Assembly (NCBI GenBank): GCA_024138015.1
Contig: JAMXBB010000007.1
Coordinates: 69,390,678-69,454,677 of the forward strand
From: Lumnitzera littorea
Lineage: Eukaryota; Streptophyta; Magnoliopsida; Myrtales; Combretaceae
Direction: 5' to 3'
Length of the DNA stretch: 64,000 nt
Shown here: piece by piece, positions 1 through 12,599 of the stretch
How positions within the stretch are numbered: the stretch's first letter is position 1
How the letters are laid out: each line of letters starts with the position of its first letter
Position numbers and translations under genes: made by a program
Notes under the pieces: generated by a model
The model's input: only the letters and a program-made list of their open reading frames with translations
What the model was told of the DNA's origin: nothing
Database searches by the model: none

Positions 1-1662
1 CCACCACTACCACATGGTGGTGGCAGCGTCCAGGTAGGCTGGCACACCCATGCTACCGACGGTGGCTGGAGCCACCCAAATCAGTGAGTTCAATTTCAGC
101 TTAATTTTGTGTAATTTTATAAAAATAGTAAATATTCTTAGAAAATTATGAATTTTATTATTCTAGAATATTTTAGTATGTATTTTTTAGAAAAAATATT
201 AGTTTGATGATAATATGTCCCATAATATATAGTCCTTAAGAAATCATATAAAATTGAACATGTTTCAGTTTAGAAATAAATGACCTTAAGAGTATAGTTT
301 TGAGCTCAAAATTTTTGTGTAGACTATTTAGGTGATATAAAATAATGCCATGAAGCCCTTTTTCAAAAATGAATTTTCAAAAATTTTAGATAATTTTTAG
401 GCCTTAAAATGAGGCATAAAATGAGTAATTTAAAGTTAATTAAGTAATTAAATAGTTAATTGCTGATTTAGTGAATAATTATATGTTTTAGGATGTTGAA
501 ATTTGATGAAGTATGATACTTGTAGCATTTAGGGTGTTAGATGTAATTATTAGGCTAATTATGTAGTAAATAAGTAATAGGAAAAAATAGTAAATTTTAA
601 GTTAAATTTTGTAAATTAAGGTAATTAGCGTAAAATCTGATATAGGATGAATTTAGACATTTTGAAATGATAAATATTATATGTGTATTATGTACATAAT
701 AAGTAATAGTACGTAATATGCAATTATTGGAAATATAATAAATAGAAGATAGTAAGATAAAAATTGATATTATATAAATAATAGGGATATATAATCAATC
801 TAATAGAAAACTTAAATTTATGTAATTATATGAAAAATATAAAAATTTCTCACATTAGAAGTAAATTCAGTACACTTAATTAGGGGTAAATTCGGTTCTA
901 GTTCGATTTTCTAAATTAGGGGTAATTATGGTATTTAGGATATCTAGAAGTAATGTGATTAATTTCACATTATGAGTTGAAACGAGTTTCTAGGATTCAG
1001 ATATAAAACAGTACTTAGAAATTGAATTAGAACTTAATTTAAAAAATTGATGTAGAAACTGAACCCGAACCTAGCCCCAAACCCAGAATAATTATAAAAG
1101 ATTTGAGAACCTAGATAACTGGATACATTAAACCCTAAACAAAAGATAACAATAAACATTATAGGATAAAACCAACCTATAATAGTTATATGAAAAAATA
1201 AAACCACGTTTGTGTTATAGGGATGATAGACGATAGCTTGAGCAAGTAAGACCTCAAGTGAGGGAGCGAAGAGTACAGGTAAGTTGGGATTAATACGTTG
1301 CTGTATTTTGGAGGCTTGAGATTATACTTGGTTATGCTTGTTAGATAGTTGGTTGTGTGCATGTGCTTGATTATGAGTGGTGCTATGATTCTATTTGTTG
1401 TTCTAGCTTATATCGTATAATGTGATCAATTACCCTAAAATGACCTTAACAAAGATATGACTTATAATCTTAAATCAGACCTGCATAGCAACCCATTAGG
1501 GGAAACTTAGGACTCTCTAACCAAATACCGATCTCTTCGAAAGGGATAGCGCTGGATAGCATAATGGGTCCCTTCTTCATCCTTAGTTGAACTAAGTGAT
1601 AGGTGAGGAGGTCATAGCAAGAGTGAAGTCAATGGTTTGAAAGTAGTCGCGGGAGGAGTGGT
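1..1662. repeat. LTR-like dispersed repeat D, copy 1 (left end off window)
   Basis: AT-rich non-coding sequence, colinear but diverged from 41430-43060. Shared landmarks include CCTTAAG-containing stretches at about 222 and 41573, and the motif TTGAACTAAGTGAT at about 1587 and 42975; landmark spacing is about 1.35 and 1.39 kb. The repeat ends where a minus-strand gypsy RT begins (about 1663), so it was probably inserted into, or recombined with, that element. The LTR assignment is inferred from length (at least 1.6 kb), lack of coding and junction with pol; no terminal TG/CA or target duplication could be confirmed. Confidence 0.45.
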
Positions 1663-1960
1663 GTCTCCTCTAGGCATGCCTTGTTGAGGTCAGTGTAGTC
1701 AACACATATGCACCACTTTCCATTTGCTCTCTTGATGAGCACTGTGTTAACAAGCCACGTGGGGTATTTCTCGTGCTAAACGAAGCCTACTCGAAGCAGC
1801 TTCTATACTTCCTCCTCAATCGCAACTTAACATTCAAGGATGACGTGTCGTTTCTTTTGCTTGATAGGTCAAATGGCAAGATTGACATTAAGGTGGTGAG
1901 TAGCCTCCAGTATGTTGATAATCCCCTACATGTCTTATAGGGTGGATGCAAAGACGTCTA
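1663..1960 (-). pseudogene. Reverse transcriptase N-terminal fragment of element C
   Basis: Minus-strand translation over about 1827-1664 reads, with stops, YPTWLVNTVLIKRANGKW followed by CICVDYTDLNKAC and ETPLLPR. This is the fingers/palm start of Ty3/gypsy RT; the motif VDYTDLNKAC is typical of the Tat/Athila side rather than chromoviruses. The catalytic YxDD box is not present because the domain ends at repeat D. Confidence 0.7.
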
Positions 1961-2049
1961 AGTTTTACTTGAGGAATTATGTTTGTTCAGGCTTATTGTT
2001 GTTTAGCAATTTAGCCTCTATTTTGGTTATCATTCTAAAGGCATTAAAT

Positions 2050-2620
2050 ATTTAGACTTTTAGGGTCTTTTCTGTAGGTTCCCCTTGTATTGCCGAAGTA
2101 GGGGAGTTTGTTGACTTGATGTTCATAATGTTGTTTTTAGAATGGGTTTTAAGGTAAAGCATCCTGAACAAAGCCTGATCACCTCTGGTCCCACCTACTC
2201 TAGTGGGGGTCATGAACTTTGCTTGTAGCATTTTTTTGTTGATAAGCATATCGAATTTCATTGTGCTTGGTCTATCAAAGATGGCACTATATGGTGACCA
2301 TATGTTGACAACGATGAAGTATATCGACTAGGTGGCAACGTATTTGTCGTTGCCTAGTCGAATGGGTAGGGTCATGATCCCCCTAATGGGCACTGGTCTA
2401 CCGCCTTTGAACTTTGTAAGGCCTTATTTGTATGGTTGAAGGGTCTCGTCAAGCTATTCTTTCATTTGTTGGAAGGTGTTATAAAAGAGTATTTCTGTCA
2501 AACTCCCACTATCAACGAACGTATTGGGAATGATGAAGTACTCAATTTTAATGTTCATGATGAGTGCATCACTATAGGGTAAGTCGATTCCTTATTTGTC
2601 TATATTGTTCTTTAGCTTCT
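2050..2620 (-). pseudogene. Retroviral-type aspartic protease remnant of element C
   Basis: Minus-strand translation contains NTFVDSGSLTEILFYNT around 2525-2480, with the catalytic D-S-G triplet intact (complement of 2505-2513), preceded by a segment of the type 'DALIMNIKIEYFIIP'. This matches the gag-proximal protease of Tat/Athila-type elements. Downstream is a degraded 'GRP..NA..AVVSTYHL' type region near 2300-2200. Stops and frameshifts show it is inactive. Confidence 0.6.
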
Positions 2621-2824
2621 TATTTCTTACAATGTGCACTTCATGTTCGGCTGTTAGGTTTGTATCACTTGAGAAGAGGCTAGGTTCGTCGAATATGGTG
2701 TTGACCTGACTACATCATCCCCTTCGATTCTGTTTATTCGTAGGAGCATTGGCCTATTGATTATGGTGTTGTTGATGGTTATCTACTCAGCAACGCTAGG
2801 TTGGCCTTTAGATTTAGTTTTTCT

Positions 2825-4262
2825 CATATGTAATAAAGTAGTCGATGCAGCCTTTGCGAACAAAGCCTTCAACTACATTCTTAAGATGGTGACACTCTTT
2901 GCTGTTGTGTCCATGTGCTCTATAGCATATCGCGAATACTTGGTGGTCTCAGGAGTTACTCTTAGACCTCGTACATGATTTCACCGAGTGGTCGAGTTAG
3001 GGGTGTGTACAAGGTATAGTCTTGGAATTTATGTCTTTACTTCCCACACTTTTCTCATGCACGAAGTTATGGTTTGAGATCGCGAGGTCCCAGATGATCC
3101 TTTACTGAGATGCGTGTGTTATTTTCCACTTTAAAGTGAGCTCTAATGGCATTTTCTTATGCTATGTATTTCTTGGTGACTTTCATGAATTCATTCAAGG
3201 ATTTAGGCTTATCTAATGATACTGCATCGAAGAGACTTCTGCTAGGGTATATGCCTGTTATGAGTGCTTGCAAAGCCATTCTTGTGTCTAGCTTAGAAAC
3301 TTACAACTTTGCTCAGTTGAAGCGCTTAAGGTATGCTTGTAGGGCTTCATTGGGGCATTGTTGACGTTATAGAAGATGGAGGAGTCTCTTTGTAGGACTC
3401 AGAAACTAAGAAAGTGTTGTTTTAATCTGCTTCTTAAGTCATTAAATGAAGTGATAGATGCCTTAGAGAGGGTGTTAAACTAAAGCAAGGTAGCTTTTAC
3501 TAGTGTGCTAGAAAAGGCTTTGTACATGATGGCATCTAAGGAGTTGTAGAGGTTTATTATTGTCTGAAAGTGGACAAAGTGGTTGTCTAGATCAGTAATG
3601 CCATCGTAAGTGTTAAGATGTGGTAGCCTTATGCTTGTGGGGAGCATTTCCTTAAGGATTGACTAAATGAATGGGCTCTTTGACAACATAGAGCGTGATG
3701 CTTATACAAACGATTCAACTTTATTTTGATCACACACACTGGAGGCACAGTGGATGTATTCATTGAGCTTGTCCGTGTTCATGTCTTCGTAGTCTTTTGG
3801 CAATGGCCTTAGTGATAGGCTATGAATCGACTTGCTCGTTGTTGTATACTCGCCTTCCACATGTGTTTTGCTGCAGTTGCAGTTAAAGCATTTACATAGG
3901 TTTTCGTGCGATAGGTAATCATACTAAATTTGATTGCGCAAACTTATGAGGCGTATGTTGTGTAGGTCATCGTTTTTGCTTAGCTGTGAGGAGTCATTGA
4001 TGGTTACCTCCTCGTTTGGATGTTTTTTATATGCATTTTTTATTAATATAACATCTCCATGCAAAGTGGTAGTAGATTCGTAGTATTTTCTATTTTCTTT
4101 TAGCATCTGCTAGATAAGTGACCTGAGCTGTTAGACTTTAGTACTTTTGTTTTGAGGTGGAAGTGTTTGATCGTCTTCGCCTTGTTGGGAAGTATTGGTA
4201 TCCTCCATGTAGGAAGCTTACTGGTTCTTGTTTTTACTTTTAACCATAGTCATTGTAGTGGC
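2825..4262 (-). pseudogene. gag remnant of element C
   Basis: Minus-strand translation, with frame changes, gives a Ty3/gypsy capsid region: LPTSIRLPHLNTYDGITDL at about 3660-3590 followed by a stretch resembling 'F..L...I.SF..L' of gag. A zinc-knuckle-like segment CYRAHGHNSKECHHLKN lies near 2930-2880. The probable start (MTMVKSKNKN) is near 4262 and is followed by a stop after a few codons. Many stops; no function expected. Confidence 0.65.
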
Positions 4263-4284
4263 CTAAAATGGTAAGCACCAAAAA

Positions 4285-5096
4285 TGTTGATCATGGTTGG
4301 ACTAAGTAAGATATGTTGACTTACATAAAGTTCAATTAGAGTAGACTTGCACTTCGGCTCCTACTCCTCGATACTTGCAAAAAGCCCCCTATAGACAAAG
4401 CCACAGGGGCCCTTCGATGCTTAAGTTTGTAAGGACCAAGGAAAGGGGGGATGAGCACCAAGGACATCTAGTGTGTATTTGTAATGTGTCAAACTTCCGT
4501 TCTAGAAAGAAAGGTTCTTAGAGAATGAGAGGTATCTTCCTTTACTTCTTGGCACCCAGTGCCTTTTATGTGGGTTACCTTGACATGTGACAATTAGGGA
4601 TTCACTTGTATTGGCTATCAGCAAACAGTATGCTTCGTGGTAAAAACTGAACTTCACTGTGGGTGGCATGTTACAGTCGACTAAATCACCAAATCTACAG
4701 CTTAATGACTTGACAAGAGCAGGGGCTGTTAGGTATGCTGGCCATACCACATATGTCAGACGCTCATTAATGAGCTGCAATGGCGAGTAGGTGCTAAAGA
4801 CAAAAGCTGGGCTGGGTTGCTAAGGAAGGGATTGGTTGATGTCTGATCAGGGATGAGTTGGGCTTCGAGTCAAAGTAGACAATCGATGCATGCCAGTTTG
4901 ACAATCGGGAATGACCTGTTAGGATGAGTGCCATTTGGCTCGTCAAGTGGGTCATGTTGTAGAGGACAGTCTCACCAACTACTTGCATGTTTCTTGATTT
5001 GGCACACAACTTTGGGAAGAGGTCACCAAGCGATTGACGAGCTTGTAGCTCATTCACATGATGGGCCTTGGTCCAAGCGAAAATCATGTGTTAACA
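4285..5096 (-). repeat. 5' LTR of element C
   Basis: An 812-bp segment bounded, on the minus strand, by TGTTAACACATG at the start and ATCAACA at the end (TG..CA). Gag begins about 25 bp inside, after a degenerate primer-binding-like stretch (TTTTTGGTGCTTACC, complement of about 4272-4286). No partner LTR is present in the window, so the boundaries rest on the termini and the gag position only. Confidence 0.5.
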
Positions 5097-5839
5097 GGTA
5101 GTTATTTATAAACATAGTCAAAGTTCAGTAAATTTTAATTATCAAATTGTCACATTTAAACTTCAATAAAAAGTGCTAAGATTGGATTATGAATAAATGC
5201 CAAGTGAAATGGCATAATAAATGAGAGGATAATACCTTAATGATTTGAAGGTAAGAGTGGGTGTATTTGGATTAAAGAATTATGAAGTCAATGTAATGAT
5301 GGTATCTATAAAATGGGGGGAAAAAATAGTAGAGAAGTGGTGTTAATTAAAGCTAAATGAGAGAAACCTCGTAGATCAAGTGTTGAGATAGTAGATAATT
5401 ACTTTTGTGAATATTCAACAGACAAAACAAACTGAAAGAAAGGTTATATAGGAGTTAAAGGAAGAAAAAGGGAAGAATGTAATAAGAGTCATTCTAAGAA
5501 CTAGGTGACTTTCAAGAACAAAAGTCTTTTGAAAATAAAAGAGGAGGGGGAGAGACGAAGGTCTGTGGTGTGGGGTAGAGGAAAGGGGAAGAGGTGGGAA
5601 TGAAATGCTTAAGGAAAAAATAAAGAAATAACATTTCAAAATCAAGGGTAATAAAAGTAATTTCAAGGGGTTCTTAAACCCTTATCTTCTAAAACCTTAC
5701 CCTATTATCCTAAAACCTTACCTCACTTACACTAAACTACTATAAACCTACTCATCTCCCTCATTTCTATCATTTCCTTTCCATTTTCAAATTCTTCAAT
5801 CTCTTTCTCTCTCTGGTCCAAGGAATCTAACCTCTTACA
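5097..5839. other. No gene seen; AT-rich intergenic sequence
   Basis: Contains purine/pyrimidine-rich runs (a GGGGAGAG-rich stretch at 5540-5600; ACCTTAC motifs at 5690-5725) but no convincing exon, RNA gene or transposon domain. The 83-codon minus-strand frame at 5415-5666 is low-complexity and not convincing. Confidence 0.5.
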
Positions 5840-6606
5840 GTCTCTATAGGTCCCAAAAGTAACTTGGGGGGTAAGAGGTGAATTGGTTACAATAAAATTT
5901 TGAACTTTTTCAACAAATAAGATTAAAAATATCCCCTTTGATTACTTAAGAAAGATTAGGTGTGGAATAATATATAATCAATAATAAAAACACAAAGTAA
6001 AGAGAATAGGGTTGAGAAGATCAGGTAAGAGATTTATAATGCTTCAATTTTGTGCCTACTGCACTCTTCCAGCTCTAATACTAAGGACTCAGTAATCCTT
6101 ACCGATATTATTCCACTATCCACTTTTTACTAACTTCAATAAGAGAGAAATAATTACAAGTCTTTTTGTTTTGTCTTACTAGGCTACTGTTATCACACAA
6201 ACAATTGCATTAATAGATACAATGAGGACAAATATAAAGATCCTTTCAATGAAAGTATATAGTAAGATCATAATATAAAAGTAGAGTAGACAGTATTGTC
6301 TCCGAATTAAATTTTGAGTATGGTTCTGAATTCTCTTGAATGATAAGTTTTCAGTAAATGAATACAGCTATGATCTATTGATCTCTATAATAAAAAATTT
6401 GAACTTATCCTTTTTTATATCTTCTGGTGTAATGTCTCTTTCTGTAATGTTAGATAACTCTTGATCAATCTTGGAGACTAAATCTTGGATTACTCTTGAT
6501 TTAGCAGTTGATTGTTATAATCTCATAAATTGTGGAGACTAAATCTCTTTTGATTTTGAATTGAATTTGAATGTTACACTTCTTGTAATTTTTTATCTGA
6601 TGAAGT
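5840..6606. repeat. Left part of a split copia-type (SIRE-like) solo LTR
   Basis: Begins TATAGGTCCC after the 5-mer GTCTC (5840-5844) and runs into the left end of the outer Tat-like element at 6607. Its opening, with CTTGGGGGGTAAGAGGTGAATTGG-type wording, resembles LTR starts of long copia (SIRE/Maximus) elements. The matching right part is 25802-26622, ending ...AACTCAACA followed by GTCTT, a one-mismatch copy of GTCTC. Total restored length is about 1.58 kb, reasonable for this LTR type. No internal region is seen, hence solo LTR. The lineage name is inferred. Confidence 0.45.
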
Positions 6607-8839
6607 TGTTAAGCCCAATTTTTTCTCAATTTTTTATTTATTTTTCTTAACCTGATCAATGTTAAACTCTAACTCATTTAATATTAATCATTGACTAAGA
6701 ATGAAGAAAAAATTGGTTTTTCTTTTGAAAATTATTTGGAGTCACCACTCAACTGGAGTCCAAAAAAAGAGCTAAGTTATAACCAATTGGATTAAGTGAT
6801 TATAATTAGCTATTGATCTTCCGGTAAAACCAATTTTTAAACCGGTTTTTGAAACTAGATATTTGGATCTAAGGGCTATCTCATTAAACACTTAGCAAGT
6901 TAGGTACCACTTTCAACTTTCCCAATTTAAATTTATCTTTCAATAATACCTTTATAAAAATAATATCTATTCACGTGAAACTAAGTAAATTCAATTGAAT
7001 CTACAAAAAGGATAAATTGAATAATTATTTACAAAAGGAGGAAAAATAAAATTTTTCCATATTTCAAGTCACCTATAGTTTCCTACAAGTGCCTACATAC
7101 TGGCTATTCATGATTAAACTTTTGTAGTTCATTAAAAAAAAAACTTTAATTTGTTGGTGACTTTTAATTTTGAAAAAACATCCAGCTTTATATTTTAACC
7201 ATTTGTTTTTATTTTAGGAAAAACGCCTAAAAGTGTCTTAAATTTGTATTTATTTTTAGAAAATTCTAAAGTGTCATAATTTTGAAGTGGATTCATTTAT
7301 TTTTATCTATTTGGAGAATGGATTTTTTTTCTAAGTGATAAAACTTTTATTTTTCTTTTTTATTTTTTTATTTTTTATTTTGACCAAAGCATAAAAATAA
7401 ACAACACTAAGCTTTCTTTTTCCACCCTTTTGTTCTTTTTTCTTTCTTTTGTTCTTCTTTTTTTTCTTTTGGATTTTTTTATTTATGAATTACATTTTGT
7501 TCAAAAGAATACATAAAATAAAATAAAGAAAAAACAACAACAAAACAGGATAATAATAAAAGAATTAGGGCTGGATGAGCTGGAATAAGATCAAGGCGCA
7601 CGGACAAGGTTAGCTTAGTCGAGTTAGGTTGGGTTACAGGAGGAACTTTGCTTAGGTTGAAGAAGAAGAAAGCAGCTAACGGCTATGAAGGGGCATCGAA
7701 GGTCGTTTCAATGTGATTTTCAAGCGAGCAAAATCACTTTCATGTGGTTTTCATTGACAAAAGGTAGTTTATGTGATCGTAGTGGATGTTTTGCAACCAT
7801 GGTGGTAGTTGCTGGGTGTTGAATGGGTGTTGGGTTCTTAATTTTCAACCACCATGAACTTAGCTGTGGTGGTGGTTCTATCTAAGGGTAGCTGGATGTT
7901 GTGTTTCAAGAAGTAGAGGTCGTAATTGAGTGAAGGTTTTGTGGTGGTTATATCGTCAAGTCACTAATAGGTGTGGCCATTATTAAAAATGGTTAGGTTC
8001 AATAGCTACTAGAGTAAGGAAGCTTTCTATATAGTTGGTTCCACTTGATAAGAGTCCAACTTGGCTAATTTTGTTGTGAGAGAGAGAACCGCGACTTAGA
8101 GAGAGAAGGAGCAGAAGGATACATTTTTGAGTGGTTGGAGAATGAATTCGATGGCTAAACTAGTCTTAGAATATCTTATTTATACTATAGGCATAAAGAT
8201 TAAGCTTAGAAGTTTAGGAATCGAATTGAATTCGTGATTCGTATTAATGAGCTTTGACCCGAAAAATGATATTTTTCCACTTTCAATCTCAATTTTAGCT
8301 ATGTAATCATCTAGATTTGAATGAGATTTTAGATGAAATCGAAACTAAGTCGTACATAGCACACAATTCCACCAATTAATCGTATGGAAACCACACAAAA
8401 ATGGCCTTCAAATGCATAACGAAGCTATTTTCATTCTGGGAATAAGGTGGGAATCGCATAAAAAGGAGGAAGAGACATAAGGGCTCGGTACATAACAAGC
8501 ACATGGGACATGCCAAGGCAGGCATGTGCATTATACATGGCTAGGTAAAAATAAAAAGCATCACTATGGACTCTAATCCACATGAAGGGGGGCCTTCGGC
8601 CCTATCTCCAATCATACGAACCAGGTTGCACTTAGTCTAACCCTTTAAGCTTTCCCCTTGTTTTTTAAATAAAATTTTTAACAAATACACTAAACTAAAA
8701 ATAACTTACCTAAAAAAAAAAAAAAACTAAACCATGATTGTAAAAAATAAATGATTCTAACTAGGTGATTCAGAAATTCTAAAACTTTATCAAAATTTTT
8801 TATTTTCCATTTTTATGATTTTTTATTTTTTGTACCTCT
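6607..8839 (-). repeat. 3' LTR of element A, main part
   Basis: On the plus strand it begins TGTTAAGCCC (the LTR end on the element strand). It is colinear with 23561-25801 and 27849-29937, including the GAGTCACCACYCAAC segment and the AATTCGATGGCTAAACTA segment. A TATA-type box on the element strand, TATAAATA, is the complement of 8177-8184. The LTR is interrupted at 8839 by element B and resumes at 17544 for its last 95 bp, which contains the element-strand start TGTAGATACCC. Confidence 0.7.
8177..8184 (-). promoter_or_regulatory. TATA box of A-family LTR
   Basis: TATAAATA on the element (minus) strand, conserved at the same place in the solo LTR (29117-29124) but missing from the 5' LTR of element A because of a small deletion near 25108. 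Confidence 0.45.
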
Positions 8840-11020
8840 TATAGACACCTCATTTTTGCTGTTTTATTTTAGTATTTTTATTAGGCTAGGTTTGAAAAAA
8901 GGAAAAAAAAAAAGAGAAAGAAAATAAATAATTAAAAAAATATATAGAACAAATAAAAAATAAAAATAAAAAAACGAAAATAATGAAAATAATGTGTCAA
9001 GTCGTATCGAGTTTAGTCGAGTTTAGTCAAGTGATTTAGGGTCGAATCGGATAATGGTATGCATTCAATTTAATGAATTTTAAGTCGTTAAAGGATCAGG
9101 CTTCATTGAAATATTTTTTAGTCCAATTCGATATAAAGTGGATTTTTATCTAATTGATATTGAGCAAAAATAGACTTAGGATTTATTAAATGGATTATTA
9201 GGCTAAATCAAGTTAAATTGAGTCAGGCCTGAAAAATAAAAAGCCTAAATCAATATAGAGTTTCTAAAAACTAGGTTGAATCTTTAAAGAATCTAGATCG
9301 TATCTTCTGTATCTAAAATTTGTTATTGTATCTTTCGTATATAGGGTTTATTGAGATTAAATCTATATCTAAAAATATCTAAAAAATTCGATTGTATGGC
9401 TTATAAATAGGAGTTCGACAATAGAATTTAGACTTTTTTTTAGAATCCACATTCACAAACATAAATATACACACACAATCATCTCTCTCTCTCACACACA
9501 CTTTACTCGGCTGCATTTACATGCTTACCGTACACACGACAACACTCACTCAACACTCCTTTACCGCATACATGACAGAATTCACTCACTCTCTACGACA
9601 CGACACACTGCACACACTTACAAATTGCCTCACTCAGTCTACGACACTTACACGTATGCCAAACACTATAGCACTCTCTACCTACGGTTACACATATACA
9701 ACTAACACTCGCTTCACCCCGACACATTGTTGCTACACTTACTGTTACACATTGACATGCCCCTCTACTGATCACATGACACATGCTTGCACCCACATAC
9801 TCAATTACACACGTGTACCATCACTTGATCACACATGCACATACGAGCATTGCTATACACTAAACACAATCCATACTGTCACACATTGAATTCAATCACA
9901 TATATGCACAGCCTCACGTAATTACATAAGCATACAGTCGCACACACGAGCCACTTCACGATTACACACAATTCACTGCTGTTGTGCATATGTTAACCAA
10001 TACACGTACCGGGCACACAAACGTAGTTTAGATGATCATGACATAGTCAACCCAAACATACCAATCACGCACGACTTAACCAGTTTAAGTAATAAAAATT
10101 ATTTTCTTTAATTAATTATTTTATTTTATTTTATTAGTTAATTTAATATTTTTACTAATTTGTTTCCTTTAATGCAGGTTTTTTAAAATTTTCATATTAT
10201 TTGCTGTATTTTTTAGATAATTTGAATTTTTTTATTAATTTAGTTAAATTGCATTTTTTAAAAAAATCGCAAATCTTTTCTCTTAGATACATATCTTTGT
10301 ATCTTAATAAATTTTGCATTTATGATTTAGAAAAGATTGATTTTAACACGTAATTATTTTTTTAAAGAAATAAAAAAAATCTTAACCGAAGTTTTCATAA
10401 AGCTTTAGTTAGCTAAGTTTTTTTAAAAATGGATTCGTGAAAATAGATTTTTTAAAAAATAATAATAATAAATTTTTAAGTAAACGTAAATTTGACTCAA
10501 TTTTTAAATTTAAAAAAAAATACACCTACTAAATCTTTTTTGAAAAAGAACTACATTGATTTGATTCCGACTAGTGGGTACATAGATACCTTTAGGGCAA
10601 TTGTATAAAAAATAAAAAAATTTGCTTTTTCTTAAAAAATTCATTTTAGTTATATTTTGAATATCTATATGTATCTTAGTATTTTTAGAAAATAAAAATA
10701 AAAATAAAGCCTATTAATTTTTTTATATTTGACATAGTGACTTAGTCTTAATAGATTAGTCCACGAACTCAGTTTTTTCTAATTAATTTTCTTAAATTAT
10801 TTTTTAAGAAAATCTACGGATTAGTGGCTAAATTAAGGTTTTTCTATCCGAAAACCTTAATTTCATTTTTATCAGTTTAACTAGTTGGCAACTCTAATTT
10901 TTAATTTTTTTAACATTTTTTAAAATAAAAATATTTCCTTAATTTAATATTTAGTAATTTATATTAAACAGGCTAGGCTTGATATAAGTTAAATTAAGGA
11001 AACGGAAATAGAGCTCAACA
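8840..11020 (+). repeat. 5' LTR of element B
   Basis: This 2181-bp LTR aligns along its length with 15583-17538. The difference in length is largely a block at about 10380-10610 with no counterpart near 17158. It contains a TATA box and a roughly 600-bp segment rich in CA/CAC words (about 9430-10060) that lies downstream of the TATA box in both LTRs. It ends GAGCTCAACA, three bases before the primer site. Confidence 0.75.
9402..9409 (+). promoter_or_regulatory. TATA box of B 5' LTR
   Basis: TATAAATA within GGCTTATAAATAGGAGTTCG, a block identical at 16148-16155 in the 3' LTR while the flanks differ. This is the probable core promoter of the element, with transcription starting some 30 bp downstream. 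Confidence 0.55.
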
Positions 11021-11024
11021 AAAT

Positions 11025-11042
11025 TGGCGACTCCACTGGGGA
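11025..11042 (+). other. Primer-binding site of element B
   Basis: TGGCGACTCCACTGGGGA, four bases after the 5' LTR end. The TGG start and position are those of a minus-strand primer site. I associate this sequence type with Ogre/Tat elements primed by tRNA-Arg (established knowledge, not checked here). A diverged copy adjoins the 5' LTR of element A. Confidence 0.65.
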
Positions 11043-12599
11043 CACTTAATGGGCTAGCCATATAAAAGTTAAAAAAAATAAAATTAATTAATGGGCTTCA
11101 TTTTTTTCATGTATATATATATATAAATATATATATATATATTGTAATATAGTTATAATAACTAGTTTTTAGTAATGCAAGTCTTAAGAAAAAACCCGGC
11201 CTAATGGGCCCGTACTAGAGATTTAGGGGGGGTGTTATTTATTAATAACCATTTGTATACTTAGATATGATCGGACTTAGGCCATCTTAGAAACTTAGCA
11301 CGGGCCATCATTGTGTAACCTTCAAGTCGCTGGGGTCTTTACCCTCGCTTAACGGTGATAGGCAAACCCACTTAGACTTTGATGTAGCATATTAGGTTTT
11401 TCTCCAGAAGTCCTTAAAGTAACAGAGCTTGGGACTCATAGACCTTACCCTTATATATCATTCTTTTTGAAAAATGGGTAGTTATTTCTAAATTATAAGA
11501 AAAGTTTGATTAATTCGTGGTCAGTTCAGCTTTCTTTTTCAAAGAAAAGAGGAAATTAAAAAAATCAGTAACCCTTATATATATAAGTATTCATGAGCTT
11601 TACTTTTTTAAATCTTCTTTTAGATTCACTTATTTATAAGAGTACTCTTTAACCACAGATTTATAATAATTCTATTCCTATAATTTATTAATTACCAATC
11701 CCATTGCATTGCAGGCATGTATAGCATGTTGCATCACATTTATTTTAATGTTATCTTGTATAATATATGTGAGTCTTGTAGATTTTGTTTTATTTCATGA
11801 ATAGTAGATTGTGTAACATAACATTTAACATAGAAGACTCAAAATCATTAGTATTCCCCCTGTACTATAATGTACCAACGTTAAAAAAAAAAAAAAAACC
11901 TTTAATATTAACTTGTAAATTTTTTTTAAGCATGTAATTATGGAAGTTAACTATGGTAAAGATTATCATGAAACTGTCATTTTTTCAATGTTTTTGAACA
12001 AATTTTTTTTAAAAGAAATTTCAAAATAATATTTTATAATTAAAAGCCAGTTTCATGATAATTTTTCTTTACTTGGTTAATTTTTATTGCAATGTCCTAT
12101 GTATACCATACTATTAGGAACTAACAAAATAAAAATATATATATCAAAAAATAAAAAAGATTTAACTATTAGATTTCCATTGTAAATTATTTTTCATCTT
12201 AACGTCATCAATCTTGTAAATGTTTAAGTTCTCATTCTTCATATTTATCTATTAAGTTATCACGGTCCTAATGAAGCTTTCTCCATAAGTCGTCACCTTT
12301 GTGACATATGTTTAATGAGCTTCTCATTGTAAAATAATTTTAGCTTCTCTATATCATCTTTGTAATATAATCGTCATCCTATGTCCTCAGTTGTTAGTCT
12401 CAATGTTCCCTTTTTCCTTTTAAGCTCTTGTCTATATAATAAGTTTAGATTTGTCAAAGTCAATAGTAGGCTTCTATAACATAAATTAAGCACTAATTTT
12501 TTAATAAAAGTTTCCAAAAAAAAAAGGAAAGGTTTTCAAAATTAAAAACTTAATTTAAAAAAAAAAATACGAAATGTAGTGTTGCTAACAAGAAGGGAC

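Larger units (their letters stand above)
1663..5096 (-). mobile_element. Truncated Ty3/gypsy (Tat-type) retrotransposon C
   Basis: Read on the minus strand from 5096 downwards: LTR (5096-4285), a degenerate primer site just inside it, gag, aspartic protease, then the N-terminal part of reverse transcriptase, which stops abruptly at repeat D. The order gag-PR-RT and the motifs CVDYTDLNKAC (RT), FVDSGS (protease) and YRAHGHNSKEC (gag zinc knuckle) are those of plant non-chromodomain Ty3/gypsy elements. Many stops and frameshifts interrupt all frames, so it is a dead copy. The rest of RT, RNase H, integrase and the second LTR are absent from the window. Confidence 0.75.

Noticed and set aside
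9521..9889. 122-codon open frame (and the similar 139-codon frame at 16174-16593) as a protein gene
   Set aside because: Both lie in the CA-rich block of the two LTRs, encode Thr/His/Tyr-rich low-complexity peptides without domains, and overlap antisense frames; composition explains them.
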